Part shown: positions 34,890-45,939 of the stretch, in pieces | How the letters are laid out: each line of letters opens with the position of its first letter | Position numbering within the stretch: position 1 is the stretch's first letter | NCBI GenBank assembly: GCA_023053575.1 | Contig: JAKZAP010000019.1 | Span: forward strand, 4,960,001-5,024,000 | Length of the DNA stretch: 64,000 nt | Direction: 5' to 3' | From: Branchinecta lynchi | Lineage: Eukaryota > Arthropoda > Branchiopoda > Anostraca > Branchinectidae | Notes under the pieces: model-generated | The model's database searches: none | The model's input: only the letters and a program-made list of their open reading frames with translations | What the model was told of the DNA's origin: nothing | Made by a program: the position numbers and the translations under genes

Positions 34890-35974
34890 CAAGACCAAAG
34901 GTTTCGATGGGATCCCAAAAATTCAATATTTGATCCAGACAATTGGGTCTTCTCTTCGCCAGACTCCTGGAACATTTTTACTTTTAAAAGTCAGAAACAT
35001 GTTAAGGCCAAAAAGCTGATCATCTGAGAAAACCAAGTTCAGATATGGATTCAGCATGTTTGTGTTTACCCCTGTAAGTCAGATCTGTTTTGACAAAAAC
35101 TTCCTGCCTTACTTCTGCCAATTTCCCGGTTTCGGCCGAATTCCGGAACCGCCTGTCCGGCAAAAAAAAAAGCTAAAAAACGAACTCAGCTTATCTTCTT
35201 TCCCCTATATCGAACATCTAATCAACTTCAAATTAAAATTTAACTTATAAAAAGTTTTCCGGTTCCAGCCGGATTCCGGGCGAACTATATGTCCGGGTAA
35301 AAAATGATTGTCATACACGGATTAAGCATCTCTTCTTACCCCTAAATCGGATATCTAATCAACTACAAATACTTTTAACAATTTTCCGGTTTTGGCCGGA
35401 TTCCGAGCGAACTAATTGCCCGTCGAGAAAATGGTTTTCACTATCGTGTTCAGCACCCCTAAACCGAACATCTAATCAACTTCAAATAAAACGTTTACTT
35501 TTAACAGACTTTCCGGTTTGTGCCGGATTCCGGGCTAACTACTTGTCCGGCGAAAAAATGATTTTTCACCATCGTGTTCAGCATGTCTTCTTACCCCTAA
35601 ATCGAGCATCCAATCAACTTCAAATAAAACTTTTAGTTTTAACAAACTTTCCGGTTTTGGCCGGATTCCTGACGAAATACTCGTCCGGCGAGAAAACGGT
35701 TTTCACCATCATGTTCAGCATGTCTTCTTACCTCATAATCGACTGTCTCATTAGCTGTTTAAAAATATTTTGCTTGCCCTTTAATTTAAACCCGCTCCCC
35801 CACCCCTAAATATAGGGCTACAAAGCCTATCAACAAACTCGACCTTACCCTTGACCCAAAATACCCCTACACCCCATCTCATTCCCTTCGAGAGGTATCG
35901 TGCTTACAGACAGACGGACGGACAACTTTGGCAATGTCCTAGGTATCCCTCCACTTACGTTCTGGGATCCCAAA
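34890..35974 (-). repeat. HINE-A copy, near full length
   Basis: CAAGACCAAAGGTTTCGATG start, five to six 137-bp units, ACAGACAGACGGACGGACAA tract, CGTTCTGGGATCCCAAAA end. Confidence 0.83.
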
Positions 35975-36112
35975 AAAATCAGATTGAGACTTTGAAAATA
36001 TGGATGGTATGGACCCTCAACTTTAGAACAACCCCTGGAGCAATTAGCTGCCTTGGGCACTTCGAACAGTGTTACGCCCATTCATGCTGCGATACACTTC
36101 ATCTAGTATTAC

Positions 36113-36247
36113 CAGGGGCGTCAAAACTGTCATTTTTTGTTGTTGAAAACGGTCGTTTTTCTGCAGAAACAGTCGGTAAAATTTACCAGCCAGTCGGTAA
36201 ATGCCTCGACCCCCCCCCCCCAAACATTTTGGCTAGTAACGCCTCTG
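36113..36247. mobile_element. 135-bp hAT MITE, perfect 8-bp target duplication
   Basis: Ends CAGGGGCGTCAAAACTG and TAGTAACGCCTCTG, flanked by AGTATTAC at 36105-36112 and 36248-36255. A shortened, reversed relative of the element at 8853-9147, with GTCGGTAAA units and an 11-C run. Confidence 0.92.
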
Positions 36248-36547
36248 AGTATTACAATGAAGTAAACGATCAAAAACGAAATGTAGGAGCTAAGTCCATG
36301 CTGGCCAAGATTTGCTGTGGATTATAGTGATTTTGTCCCAACAGTGATATTTTTTATGATCGAACTAGCCCCCGGACATTTCAACAGATGTCCCGCATCT
36401 GGTTTCAACATATGGAAAGGGCCTGCACTACTGATAGAATAGAAAGATATAGCCTATATTTTAGTGATGCACTTAAAACTGCATACAGTATGGTAAAAGG
36501 TAAATTACAGTAAACCAAGCAATTTCTCTGCTGCACTCCAGCCCTCT

Positions 36548-36660
36548 TCTTCTACTTCTGTTACATCTGAAGAAACATTCAAGTTCTGGGAGCTGTTCAA
36601 GCACTTCTACTTCTGTTACATCTGGAGGAATATTCAAGTTCTGGGAGCTGTCCAAGCACA
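36548..36660. repeat. 55-bp tandem duplication
   Basis: TCTACTTCTGTTACATCTG...GTTCTGGGAGCTGTTCAAGC starts at 36551 and again at 36606 with a few substitutions. Confidence 0.8.
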
Positions 36661-37211
36661 TACTAAGTATAGAAATTTGCTTTTATTTTTATTTTTTTAG
36701 TTTTGAATCTGAGTTCGGGGTTCTTTTCTAAGATAGGATCCCAAAGTTCCAGAAACTGAATATGTGTGCTGCCACTGATTTTAGGATATGCTTTCTCTTA
36801 AATTAGGATACGCCCCAAGGTATGAGCACTGGTGCTCAAGGTTGGGGCACAATGACTTAGAAAAAGAGCATGCCAAATGAATGATATACCCAGTATATGA
36901 TACGGGACATACAAAATCAAGTTCTTTTGCAGACTGGTAGGTTATTGTGCCCTTGCTCCGCCATACCAGTGCTCATATCATGGCGCATCATCCCCAAAAA
37001 CTGTAGATATGCTTCTTAAAACTCTAACTGTAGAATTTATTGACAATTTGACTGAAATCCACAGAACAATCATTCAAAATTAATTTTAGTCAATAGTGCT
37101 AGCCAGCACAGGTTAAAGGAGTAGGCAGAGGCTATTTGAAGCTGATGGTATACCCCAATTTGAATATTATCATGCATCTGTGGCAGATAGACCACCCCAG
37201 CGCTGACATAT
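36661..37211. other. Unassigned sequence
   Basis: Nothing recognised apart from GAGCACTGGTGCTC, a short palindrome near 36825. Confidence 0.35.
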
Positions 37212-37512
37212 ACACAATGAAAAATTTACAGACTGCAAAGTTACATGATAGCTTTATGAAAAAGTTGAATGTATTTATATGTAATAGTAAATAATGCTAT
37301 GATTTCAGACTGGGGCCAATCTTAAGCAGTAGTATCTAGCATCCTGTCTTACTATAGTAGCATCCAGTCTTGCTAGTTGTAGCATAGAGTAGAATGCAGT
37401 GACAACTGACAAGGTAGCCTTGACATAGAAATATGTAGTAGCATCAGTTCGTACTGCATGCTACTTTTCTGTACAACTTCGTACTACTATTTTGGATAAA
37501 TTTTTCATCGGG
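37212..37512 (-). mobile_element. TACTAC-rich MITE, copy 1
   Basis: Matches the reverse complement of 59030-59275 over most of its length (CAGACTGGGGCCAATCTTA, GTAGCATCCAGTCTTGCTA, GTACTGCATGCTAC). Ends AATGAAAAATTT and AAATTTTTCATCGGG form the inverted repeats. Confidence 0.75.
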
Positions 37513-37863
37513 AAGCTTGATATCTTCAAAGTTAGCTCATTAATAGCATACCTTGTTGAGGTTGTTGACTTGGGAGCTTTGGATGGGAAATATGGCGCTA
37601 CAGGTGAAAGGTTACACAGGTTTGATGACACATTACCGCCAATTTTTACCGAGATTAAGCAAGAGGTTGTTCACAACAGCAATGTCACCAAGCAGGTCCT
37701 TCATTGCAGCTTTCTCATCAGTGACACCCAAGCAGCTTGATACTACTGCACTCAAGACAAATGTAACCCGAGTGCCTCGGGCAACTAATTTTTTTTCAAC
37801 TTGCATTTTTCGGCAAGCTTCAACTTCCTCCCACCCAAATTTTAGATTTTAGTGTGGCTAAAA

Positions 37864-38187
37864 CAGTCTACCACAAATCCCTGATTTTGGGAAAGCCTAT
37901 GCCAAACGCTGGGTATGTCCAGCGTTTGGTATACCCTATGCCTAAAGCTGGATACACTATGCCAAATGCTGGATACTGTGACCCAATAAAATATTGATGA
38001 TTTGAGTGAAGCTCAGAAATCAACCAATCAGAACTCATCTGTAGTGAGGTAGGTCAGGGTTAGGGTGCCAACACCTATCCAACGTTTGGCATAGGGTATC
38101 CAGCGTTAGGCATAGGCTATGCCAAACGTTAGATATACCCAGCGTTTGGCATAGGGTACCCAAAAATCAGGGATTTGTGGTTGACTG
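37864..38187. mobile_element. hAT-like MITE with ~49-bp inverted ends
   Basis: CAGTCTACCACAAATCCCTG...CCAAACGCTGG and its inverted counterpart ending CAACCACA...; flanks GGCTAAAA (37856-37863) and GGATAAAA (38188-38195) match 7 of 8. The interior repeats CCAGCGTTTGGCATAGG on both strands. Confidence 0.85.
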
Positions 38188-38975
38188 GGATAAAATGCTG
38201 AATCTAAGGCCCAACATAAGTGATGCACCTTTCCACCAATTAAAACTACTAGTAAGGCCCCTCAGAGAAATTTTTTGCAGTTTGTAGTGCCCTTGTAAGT
38301 GCCGTTTTTAGATCCCACAAAATCATGCCGCCTTATGAAATAGCTTCCAACTACCAACCCAACAGGAAGGTCTCACAATGAGATTACTGCGGTATTGTGA
38401 GATCAAGAACAGAATATTAAACTGAAAAAAAAAACATCAGATCTCAAGTGAAATCATGAGAAGTAGAAACAATGAACCCAGTAAGATTCCATACCTTGCT
38501 AGAGTTATTTCCATGATGTGATAGACACTTCAGGATGCAGTGGCCAATAGCCTCTTTGAGACGAAAATTAACCCATCATAATGCAGTTGCAAAACACCAG
38601 AGGAATCAAAAACAACTCTGACATACAGCCACTCAATAAAGGGTGTAATTGGTGTAAAACTGAAGAAAGGTGTAACCTCTGCTGCAACAATCACAAATAA
38701 TCGCACTTTCTTGAAGATTCGGAATTCATCTCTCAGAACACATGCACCAAAGCAATTTCGAATATTTTGTGGTTTGTCGCACTCATGAAATGTCCATGGT
38801 ACGCTGAGGTAGTGAGGTTCTGCAAGAACTCGGAAACGATAAAATCGGAAGCGATGGCGCGTACTATTTGGAAACTCTTTATTCTTGAAGTATTTACATG
38901 AATTAAATCGTAAATACTGTCCTCTGTGCTTTAACAGTATCTGATGTCACTCTGGAGTCTTAGCATTAAATTTTT
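38188..38975. other. Unassigned sequence
   Basis: No repeat family or coding domain recognised. Confidence 0.35.
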
Positions 38976-39721
38976 ATGGCACTGGAGCTTGCTGTAGTGC
39001 CATATAGCGATCGTAAAGTCTGTCTGTCTGTTGGTCTGTCCGCATTTTGTTAGTTTGGGCACTTCCACATGACCTAGGAGGATAAAACTTGGCACCCATG
39101 TCAGGGACACAACCGGATTAACTTGGAAATAATCACTTCCCCGATCCGACCATCAATGGGGGTGTAGTGCCCCCTAGTGGCCAGGGAACCGAGTTCCATA
39201 GCTGGTAAATAGCGTGACCAGCCGAGCTGGGTTTCTGGGCGCTTACAGATATATAAACCGTTCCGAAAGAACCCTGTTCTGAATCAACCACAGAACACAG
39301 TGTACAAAAATAGGATGTTTAATAAAATATTTGAGATTAATGAAGTATGTTATGTCGAAAGATACTAAGTAATACCAAAGTGCACATCTTCACCGCAAGT
39401 TCGAATAGGTCTGTCGATTGATAGGCCTACATCTCAGCCAATGATCATTTGTGCCACAAGGGTTCTACTTTCCACCAAACAGTATATATCAATGATCCCT
39501 AAGAACCTGCTATCGTTTTTGCCTTAAGGGTTTTGCTTACAGATGCATTTCTAGTGCCTTTAAAGTCCGCATCATTACAGCCAAGTTCAACAATAAAATA
39601 CTTTTTGTCTAGCTCCCATAAAGTGCGCATCTGAATCGCACAGTTGAAAAGTACTTTTACAAAGAACTCCTGCCAACATTTTGCCTATTCTTGCGAGTGC
39701 CATATCAGCTTTCAGCTCTTG
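38976..39721 (+). repeat. HINE-B copy, short form
   Basis: 5' hairpin TT|ATGGCACTGGAGC...GTGCCATAT, GTCTGTCTGTTGGTCTGTCC tract, GATAAAACTTGGCACC block, a variant core with ATGATCATTTGTGCCACAAG, 3' stem and GCTCTTG|TT. Confidence 0.82.
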
Positions 39722-39745
39722 TTTATTTCAGATTCAGCGGTAGAT

Positions 39746-39811
39746 AGTATTCTAACCAGTAGAAATCCAATCTTCTTTAGTATTCTAACCAATAGAAATC
39801 CAATCTTCTTT
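39746..39811. repeat. 33-bp tandem duplication
   Basis: AGTATTCTAACCAGTAGAAA...CTTCTTT at 39746-39778 is repeated at 39779-39811 with one substitution. Confidence 0.85.
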
Positions 39812-40720
39812 ACTTTGCTGCTAGATTGTTCAAACCAGTGATTGGAAAAAGAAGAATTTAAATACTAGAGGAATATTTAAACACTTTTGTGCCAAAAGGT
39901 TAGCTGATTTGAAGCAGCGGCTTGATACTGACATTTTGTTGATGTAGTATGATTATTCCTCTATATCTCAATCTACTGATGAGGTGAATAGTTATTGAAG
40001 GAGAATAGAAGGGTAAATTTAAATAATTAATACCATCCGCACTCTGAATAAAATTTAAATAACAGTTAATTGCTCATTTATGTCAAATTTCTTGTTTTCT
40101 CTTTCTATTTGACTGTTTTATAAGCAAGAATAAAACCAAGGTATGAACAAGTGTAGGCTAGAGAGTTGTTTAATCAAGCATACCTTTACTGTATCTTAGC
40201 CAGTACAGTATGTATCTTCTTATTTTATGTTCTATATACAAGGAAATCTAAACTTGGAGCTAGGCTTACCCACCACAGCCAACAATTGAAAAGAAAGTTA
40301 AACTAAAACAGCATTCTTTGATTAATGTCAACACTTTGCTCACTTTGTTTGGCTTCCTCTAGTACTGCTCTAGTAGCAAGGTTATGACAATCAAAGTATT
40401 GGAACAGGAGAAAAATAATACTATAAAATAATAAACAATCATAGTTAAAGACTCTGATTTCGTTTTATAAGGCGAACGAAAGCCAAAGGGAACACACCTG
40501 GCTCTTAGCTTATATCATCTTCTTAATTTGTTATGTCCGTTTTACCATTTTAGCTACAATAATCAAACCAAGGTGAAAAAAAGAGAAAGTTGGTGTAACA
40601 TTCCTGTGAATCCATTGCACCAGGTTCTGTTGCAGTACTTACTGTTCTCATTTCCGTTACGCCACATTCAGTAGAAGAAATTCCATACAAAACAATAGGA
40701 AATAATATTATGGACACTAA
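39812..40720. other. Unassigned AT-rich sequence
   Basis: No coding domain, RNA gene or repeat family recognised. Confidence 0.35.
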
Positions 40721-41024
40721 GAGCGTGTTCCACCCTTCGAACAATAGTTACTATTAGTTACTATTTCCGTTCCATCCTCCGAAAAGTTACTACGTTGACC
40801 GTTCTAGCCTTGTCGGAATAGTAACTAATAGTTACTGTTTGCTTAACATGCTCGGGAGCGCAGTAAGCGTAGTAACTACGAATCTCTGTAACGTGATTGG
40901 TCGGATTCGCCCCTGGTCTGAGATCCTGCTGGAAAATAGAAAAGTCGTTCCAGCCTTGACGGCAAAAAGCCAGAATTCGTGACGTCATTTGTAGTAACTA
41001 CGGTAAGTAGGTTGGAACACGCTC
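40721..41024. mobile_element. Harbinger-like MITE (GAGCGTGTTCC family), copy 1
   Basis: Ends GAGCGTGTTCCACCCT and AGGTTGGAACACGCTC. Flanks TAA and AAA (imperfect). Contains GTAACTAATAGTTACT palindromes and TGACGTCA at 40980-40987. Confidence 0.85.
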
Positions 41025-41195
41025 AAAGGGTTTGTCAGGCCTGTGCATTTTGGAAAGGTTTTGTTGACTGCTAAGTATCGTTTTGAGTATTCTCTTGAGT
41101 TAGGACGCTACCAATTTGTGTCCAGTTTATTGCGTGAGCCTTGTATGTCCTGAAATAAAATGTAGTACTGTGCAAATGTAGTTGCATTTTTTTAG

Positions 41196-41392
41196 CTGGA
41201 CTAGGTCCACAGACCACTGGAAAGGTGTATTTGCTGACAAATTCTGGATCCTCAAACAAGATGCCTCAGCTGTTCATTATGAACTCTTCTTACCAGATGA
41301 CACTACGGAACCGCCAAACAAAAAGTTCAGAGACGACACAAACACCTGTTCCGAAAGTCTACGAGATTACTTTCAGCTAGATGTGCCCCTTG
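41196..41392 (+). CDS. OGG1: 8-oxoguanine DNA glycosylase OGG1, first recognised exon (N-terminal beta domain)
   Basis: OGG1 is a bifunctional DNA glycosylase/AP lyase that removes 8-oxoguanine paired with C in base excision repair in nucleus and mitochondria. This exon encodes WTRSTDHWKGVFADKFWIL and ends SLRDYFQLDVPL, matching the family pattern W...HW.GVLAD..W.L ... YFQLDV.L. The acceptor is TTTTTTAG|C (one leading base, completing a codon begun upstream) and the donor G|GTAAGA, phase 1. The preceding exon, expected to end in ...GQSF, was not found in the window. The middle (DDTTEPPNKKFRDD) is a variable hydrophilic loop. Confidence 0.9.
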
Positions 41393-41647
41393 GTAAGACT
41401 TTCCAGACTTTTCAGTTATAAATTTCTTGAGAGTGTTGTACACTGTCAGAAGTTTGATAACAGACGTATGCGCATCCTTGTGGTAAAATTTATGAGAATA
41501 GATCTGTTATGGCAGTTTTAAATGTTATTTTTTTCCCGAAACATAATATTTGGGTCATAGTCATATTCTCATAAGGCTTAACAGAAGGGTGCAGACACAT
41601 GTTCTATCTGTTATCAAACTTCCGACAGTGCACGTTTTGCCAGCCTA

Positions 41648-41952
41648 CCCCGATGAAAAATTTATCTCAAAATAGTACAATGCAGTTGTACGAAAAAGTT
41701 GCATGCAGTACTAACGATGCTACTACATGCTTCTACTTCAAGGCTACCGTGTTACTGCATACTACTATATGCTACTATTAGCAAGACTGGATGCTACTAT
41801 GGCAATACAGGATGCTAGTGGATACTACTACATACGATTGGAACAGTCTGAGGCACATTAAATGATAGTATTCTTTGCTATTACATAGTATTACATGCAA
41901 CGTTTTCGTACTACTACCATACTACTACGCAGGCTACAAATTTTTTACCGGG
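41648..41952 (+). mobile_element. TACTAC-rich MITE, copy 2, in the first OGG1 intron seen
   Basis: CCCGATGAAAAATTTATCTC at the left and GCTACAAATTTTTTACCGGG at the right. The interior repeats GCTACTA/TAGTAGC. Confidence 0.8.
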
Positions 41953-42061
41953 ACTAAAAAGCTACTATGGTCGTTCCAGCCTGTATGTGAGAAATTCCGA
42001 TTGAAACGATTGCAGTAACTTTTGTTAGCTGTTTTTTTAATGGTTGAAACCAGTGGCAAAA

Positions 42062-42627
42062 CAGAGGCGGGAGGGGGGGGGGAGGGCAGCTGCCCCCCCC
42101 CCCCCCACAAAAAATCCTGTCGGTAAATAGGCAGTGTTATCAGTCCGTTTTTGCTTGGTTTCTGATACTGACAAAGGCTTTGTCGGTAAATCAGGAAACT
42201 TCTTGTTGGGAAATCGGCAGCGTTTGTCAGTGAGGAGACGGTGAGCGTATTCGGTTTTCGGTACCGTTTAGAGCACTGACAAACTCTTTCCAGTTCTGTT
42301 TCTGACACCGACAAAAGCTCCGTCGGTAAATCATGAAAGTTATTGTTGGGAAATTGGAGCTTTGGTCGGCGGATTCCGTTTTCAGTACCGACAAGAGCTC
42401 TGACAAACACTTTCTTCATTCTGTTACTGATACCGACAAAAGCGGTGTCGATAATCAGGAACCTTCTTGTCTGGAAATCGGATTTTTTTTTTTGGTGTAG
42501 AGATGATACCGACAAACCCTTGTCGGAAATTCAATTCAATGATCGGATTCAGATCCTGATTTCGGTTGTTCTTCATTTTCTGCACGATGACCGGGAAAAG
42601 TTTCGTCGGTAAAATAGTAACTCTCTT
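42062..42627. repeat. hAT-like left end plus ~125-140-bp tandem units
   Basis: CAGAGGCGGGAGGG followed by a 14-C run resembles the CAGRGGCGT hAT family. GATACCGACAAAAGC/GTCGGTAAATCAGGAA-type units recur at about 42166, 42304 and 42429. No matching target duplication identified. Confidence 0.55.
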
Positions 42628-43355
42628 TTTGGGATCCCAAAACGTAAGTGGCGGGATCAGGGGCGTCACGACTGGGGGGGGGGGGGACTCCCCCCCAATG
42701 CTGTCGGCCAGGAACCCGCATTACTGCACCCGGAATCCGGCCAAAACCGGAAAGTTTGTTAAAAGTAAAAGTTTTGTTTGAAGTTGATTAGATGTTCGAT
42801 TTATGGGTAAGAAGAGATGCTGAACAATTGTGGGAAAACAATTTTCTACCGGGGCAAGTAGTTCGCCCGGAATCCGGCCAAAACCGGAAAAGTTAAAGTT
42901 TTATTTGTAGTTGATTAGATTCCGATTTAGGGGTAAGAAGAGATGCTGAATCCGTGTATGAAAATCATTTTTTACCCGGACATGTAGTTCGGTCGGAATC
43001 CGGCTGGAGCCGGAAAAATTGTTATTGTTAAATGTTTATTTGAAGTTTGAAAATACGCTGAGTTTGTTTTTTAGCCTTCTTTTTTTCGCCGGACAAGTAG
43101 TTCCGGTATTCGGCTGAAACCGGGAAATTGGCAGAAGTGGCAGGAAGTTTTCGTCAAAACAGATATGACTTATAGGGGTAAACACACATGCTGAATCCAT
43201 ATCTGAACTTGGTTTTCTCAGATGATTAGCTATTTGGCCTTAATCTGTTTCTGATTTTTAATAATAAATATGTTCAAGGAGTCTGGCGAAAACAAGACCC
43301 AATTGTCTGGATCAAATATTGAATTTTTGGGATCCCATCGAAACCTTTGGTCTTG
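42628..43355 (+). repeat. HINE-A copy with hAT end and internal deletion
   Basis: TT|TTTGGGATCCCAAAACGTAA, then at 42658 a CAGGGGCGTCACGACTG hAT terminus with opposed G and C runs. The GTCY tract and GATGAAACTTGG block are missing. 137-bp units resume at 42724, and the end is GGTCTTG|TT. Confidence 0.75.
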
Positions 43356-43907
43356 TTCTTTCCATTTACACCTGGAGTGATAAAAGTCGTGTCATTGAAT
43401 TCAATTATTGTGAACGGTTTGTCACTGCGAAGACTTTTTGATGTGGTGAATACAAAATGCTCGTCGGAAAATCAGAAAATGTTTTGGGTAAAAGCACGAA
43501 CAAAAACTTTTTTGTTCATTTCTGTTCCTTGACTGACGACACTGGCAAAACTTCCCTGATTTTGTTCTTTAGTGATTTCTCTGTTTCCACACACACACTC
43601 CCGTTTTTGGTTGATCTGGCTGTATATGGTACACAAAATCCGGGAAATGGTCCACTTTATTCGGTGACCTATGACTATCGGTGATAGCCCCACCAACTCT
43701 GCCTACCGAGGTTGGATCAGGCCAGGGTCGAATAACGTACCGAGGCCACACGACTGCAAAATCGCCCAAGTTTCATCTCAATCGCTCAACCCGAAAATGT
43801 CCAGGGTACACCTCTAATCCGTCCGCACGACTACCACCATGGCAAGAAGAGGTTCGGACGCATAAATGTACAAATTTGGCATCTGCGTCGGGTTGTCGGC
43901 GAAACGT

Positions 43908-44528
43908 CCCTAATCGAAACATCTCCATGACAAAACGTTCCCCTGGCCAAACATCTCCATGTAAAACTTCCCCATAGCGAAACATTCCAGCTAAAATGGC
44001 AAAATATGATAATAATTTAAAGATGATGATAAAAAAAAAATTTGTGGGGTGACGAATTCAGTATTTACATCAGACCCGGCATTCTTTCAAAGCGGATTGG
44101 TTTAAGACCAAGATTCCCGAGCAATACGAGGTTTACTAAACACCATCTTGAACTTCCCTTGCAATTTTTATCCACCGTAACGGCACTTCGCCTCTCCCCC
44201 TCCCCCGCAGTCGTGACGCCCCTGATCGGAAGAGCTTATTGGTTAAACAGAAGACCGGTTATGCATAGAACTTGCCTACTAATGATTTGAGCCCGTGGCA
44301 AGGCGGGAAATGTTTTGGCGGAAAATGGCGCATATCGGATGACTAGTCCCACGTCCGCTCTTAGCTGCCTATAAAGATCTGTAGGCCTAATGCAGAGTCT
44401 GGAGTTGTTTTACCTCTGTCATGCGCCTGAAGACCCTGAAGACCGTTTTGCCATGGGGACGTTTTGCCATGGGGACATTTTGTCATGGGAATGTTTCGCC
44501 ACGGGGATGTTTTGCCATGGGGACGTTT
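43908..44528. repeat. Inverted arrays of a 16-bp GTTTTGCCATGGGGAC repeat
   Basis: 44445-44528 has five to six tandem copies of GTTTTGCCATGGGGAC. 43908-43985 has its complement (ACATCTCCATG, AACGTTCCCCTGGCCAAAC). Together they form inverted arms about 450 bp apart. Between them, at 44213-44229, lies CAGTCGTGACGCCCCTG, a hAT-type right end perfectly complementary to 42658-42674. Confidence 0.7.
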
Positions 44529-45024
44529 CGTCGCTAAGCCTCTGCGCCGACCACCCATGAAGTATCACTCGAACCGGGGCATTTTCAAACAATTTCCAGT
44601 GGGCCTATCGGTTCGGTACCCTCCCCCCAGCCCCACCCTCAACCTACGGATGTCAGATCTGGTTCGGCCCCTGCAAGCCTAGGACCCGTGAATTTTGTAC
44701 CTTTCAAGTTTCATCCCAATCACTCTGGATGGACATCCTTTCGGCCCCTGCGCGTATTACTACATTTCCGAGACTTATCTGCAACACCTTTCTCGCTGCG
44801 GAGAATTGGAACATCTTGGGCAAGTTTATTCGAGTCCGAGCACTTTCTAGGGCCTATGAACCCATTTGGTGTGTGAGGCGCATCCCTAAATTTACCGTGA
44901 CCTTCACATTCCAGTCACAGTTGTCTGATTTGATTCGGACACAGAATCAGCTAATTCTGGGCATCTGCTCCTATTAGCCATCAAGTGTCCATAGAATCGG
45001 ATTGCTCGTTCACTTCTTCACCTT
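44529..45024. other. Decayed HINE-like sequence
   Basis: AAGTTTCATCCCAATCACTC and similar blocks at 43768 resemble the GATGAAACTTGG module on the minus strand. Ends not identified. Confidence 0.35.
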
Positions 45025-45108
45025 CTTCACCAACGAAATATCTCTCCCCCTTTGAGAGTTATCATGGTTACAGACGGACGGATAGTCGTTTTGGGATCAC
45101 AAAAAAGT
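45025..45108 (-). repeat. HINE-A terminal scrap
   Basis: TTTGAGAGTTATCATGGTTA, CAGACGGACGGATAGTC, TTTTGGGATCACAAAAAA: the 5' end of the family with part of the leader deleted. Confidence 0.6.
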
Positions 45109-45249
45109 CGCTAAGTTTGGAAGAATTAAGAGAGTTAAGGAATGAAGAATTTCCAACATCACACCAAATCACATGTATTTGTTGAAAGTTCTAAGGAAGC
45201 TTAGTTGTTTAATATTTTTTTAATTATGCTAAGTAGGGTTATTTTGCAG

Positions 45250-45391
45250 TCCCATTATATGAAACATGGTCCAATGCAGATCCCAAGTTCAAGGAGAAAG
45301 CCCAAACATTCTTCGGGGTAAGAATGCTTCGCCAACATCCGGTTGAGAATGTGTTCTCCTTCATTTGTTCATCTAACAACAACATTCAAAG
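45250..45391 (+). CDS. OGG1: OGG1, exon with the SSNNNI damage-recognition motif
   Basis: Acceptor TTTTGCAG|T and donor AG|GTAGGC. The phase fits the upstream exon (G|TC, Val) and leaves AG for the next. It encodes [31 protein letters not shown] and [10 protein letters not shown]. The family has LY..W...[27 protein letters not shown]. The Asn and Arg here correspond to human Asn149 and Arg154, which contact the estranged cytosine. The following 9.9-kb intron holds a tRNA-like sequence and a LINE broken by three insertions. Confidence 0.95.
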
Positions 45392-45580
45392 GTAGGCCTG
45401 AGTTTTATCGCATTTCTTTTTCAAAGAAAAAAGTAGACGGACAAAAAACTTAAAATTAAGTCCCAGTGATACCAGCAACCCTTTCCTTCAACGAAAGTGC
45501 CAGATAAATTGGTTAGATAAATTTGCCTTCCCGCGGGATCACTGTTCCTATGGCCGGTTTCGCGAACTCTGTTCACAAGC

Positions 45581-45654
45581 CCCTCGGTAGCTCAAATGGT
45601 AAGAGCGCCTGTCTTGTAAGCAGAAAGTTCTGGGTTCAAGTCCCGGCTGAGGAG
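45581..45654 (+). tRNA. tRNA-Thr(UGU)-like sequence, possibly a pseudogene or SINE head
   Basis: A box TAGCTCAAATGG and B box GGTTCAAGTCC are both good. The D stem is GCTC/GAGC, the anticodon loop CTTGTAA (anticodon TGT, Thr) and the T stem CTGGG/CCCGG. Acceptor 45581-45587 pairs with 45647-45653 except C1-A72. The anticodon stem has one mismatch at its base. No CCA, no long T run directly after (ATTTTGG follows). It lies in the OGG1 intron on the sense strand. Confidence 0.65.
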
Positions 45655-45939
45655 CATTTTGGTCTTTCAGTTCACTATTTATGAAAGTGCCATAAACACC
45701 AAAAATCGGTACATTCATTCACTTCCTTCAGGTTGCGACTCACAAATATCTAACCTATTTCCTCTGCGGTTCGGTGACGCTGGGATTCTCAATTTCCTTG
45801 ATTGAGCATACGGATTCATCATAAAATAACTCACAAAGCAATATTTATAATATTTAAATAAAAGCATGTAGCTCATCTTTGCGAATATGTTCTATGAGTC
45901 TCTTAATTTTACTGCGTTGCTATGATAAGATAGATAAGA

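Noticed and set aside
37492..37852. Overlapping 82- and 99-codon frames
   Set aside because: Start inside the TACTAC MITE and show no domain.
33030..41195. Search for the OGG1 N-terminal exon ending near GQSF
   Set aside because: LSGNTF near 33372 and SGQQM near 33200 were examined; neither has a donor in the right phase or flanking similarity.
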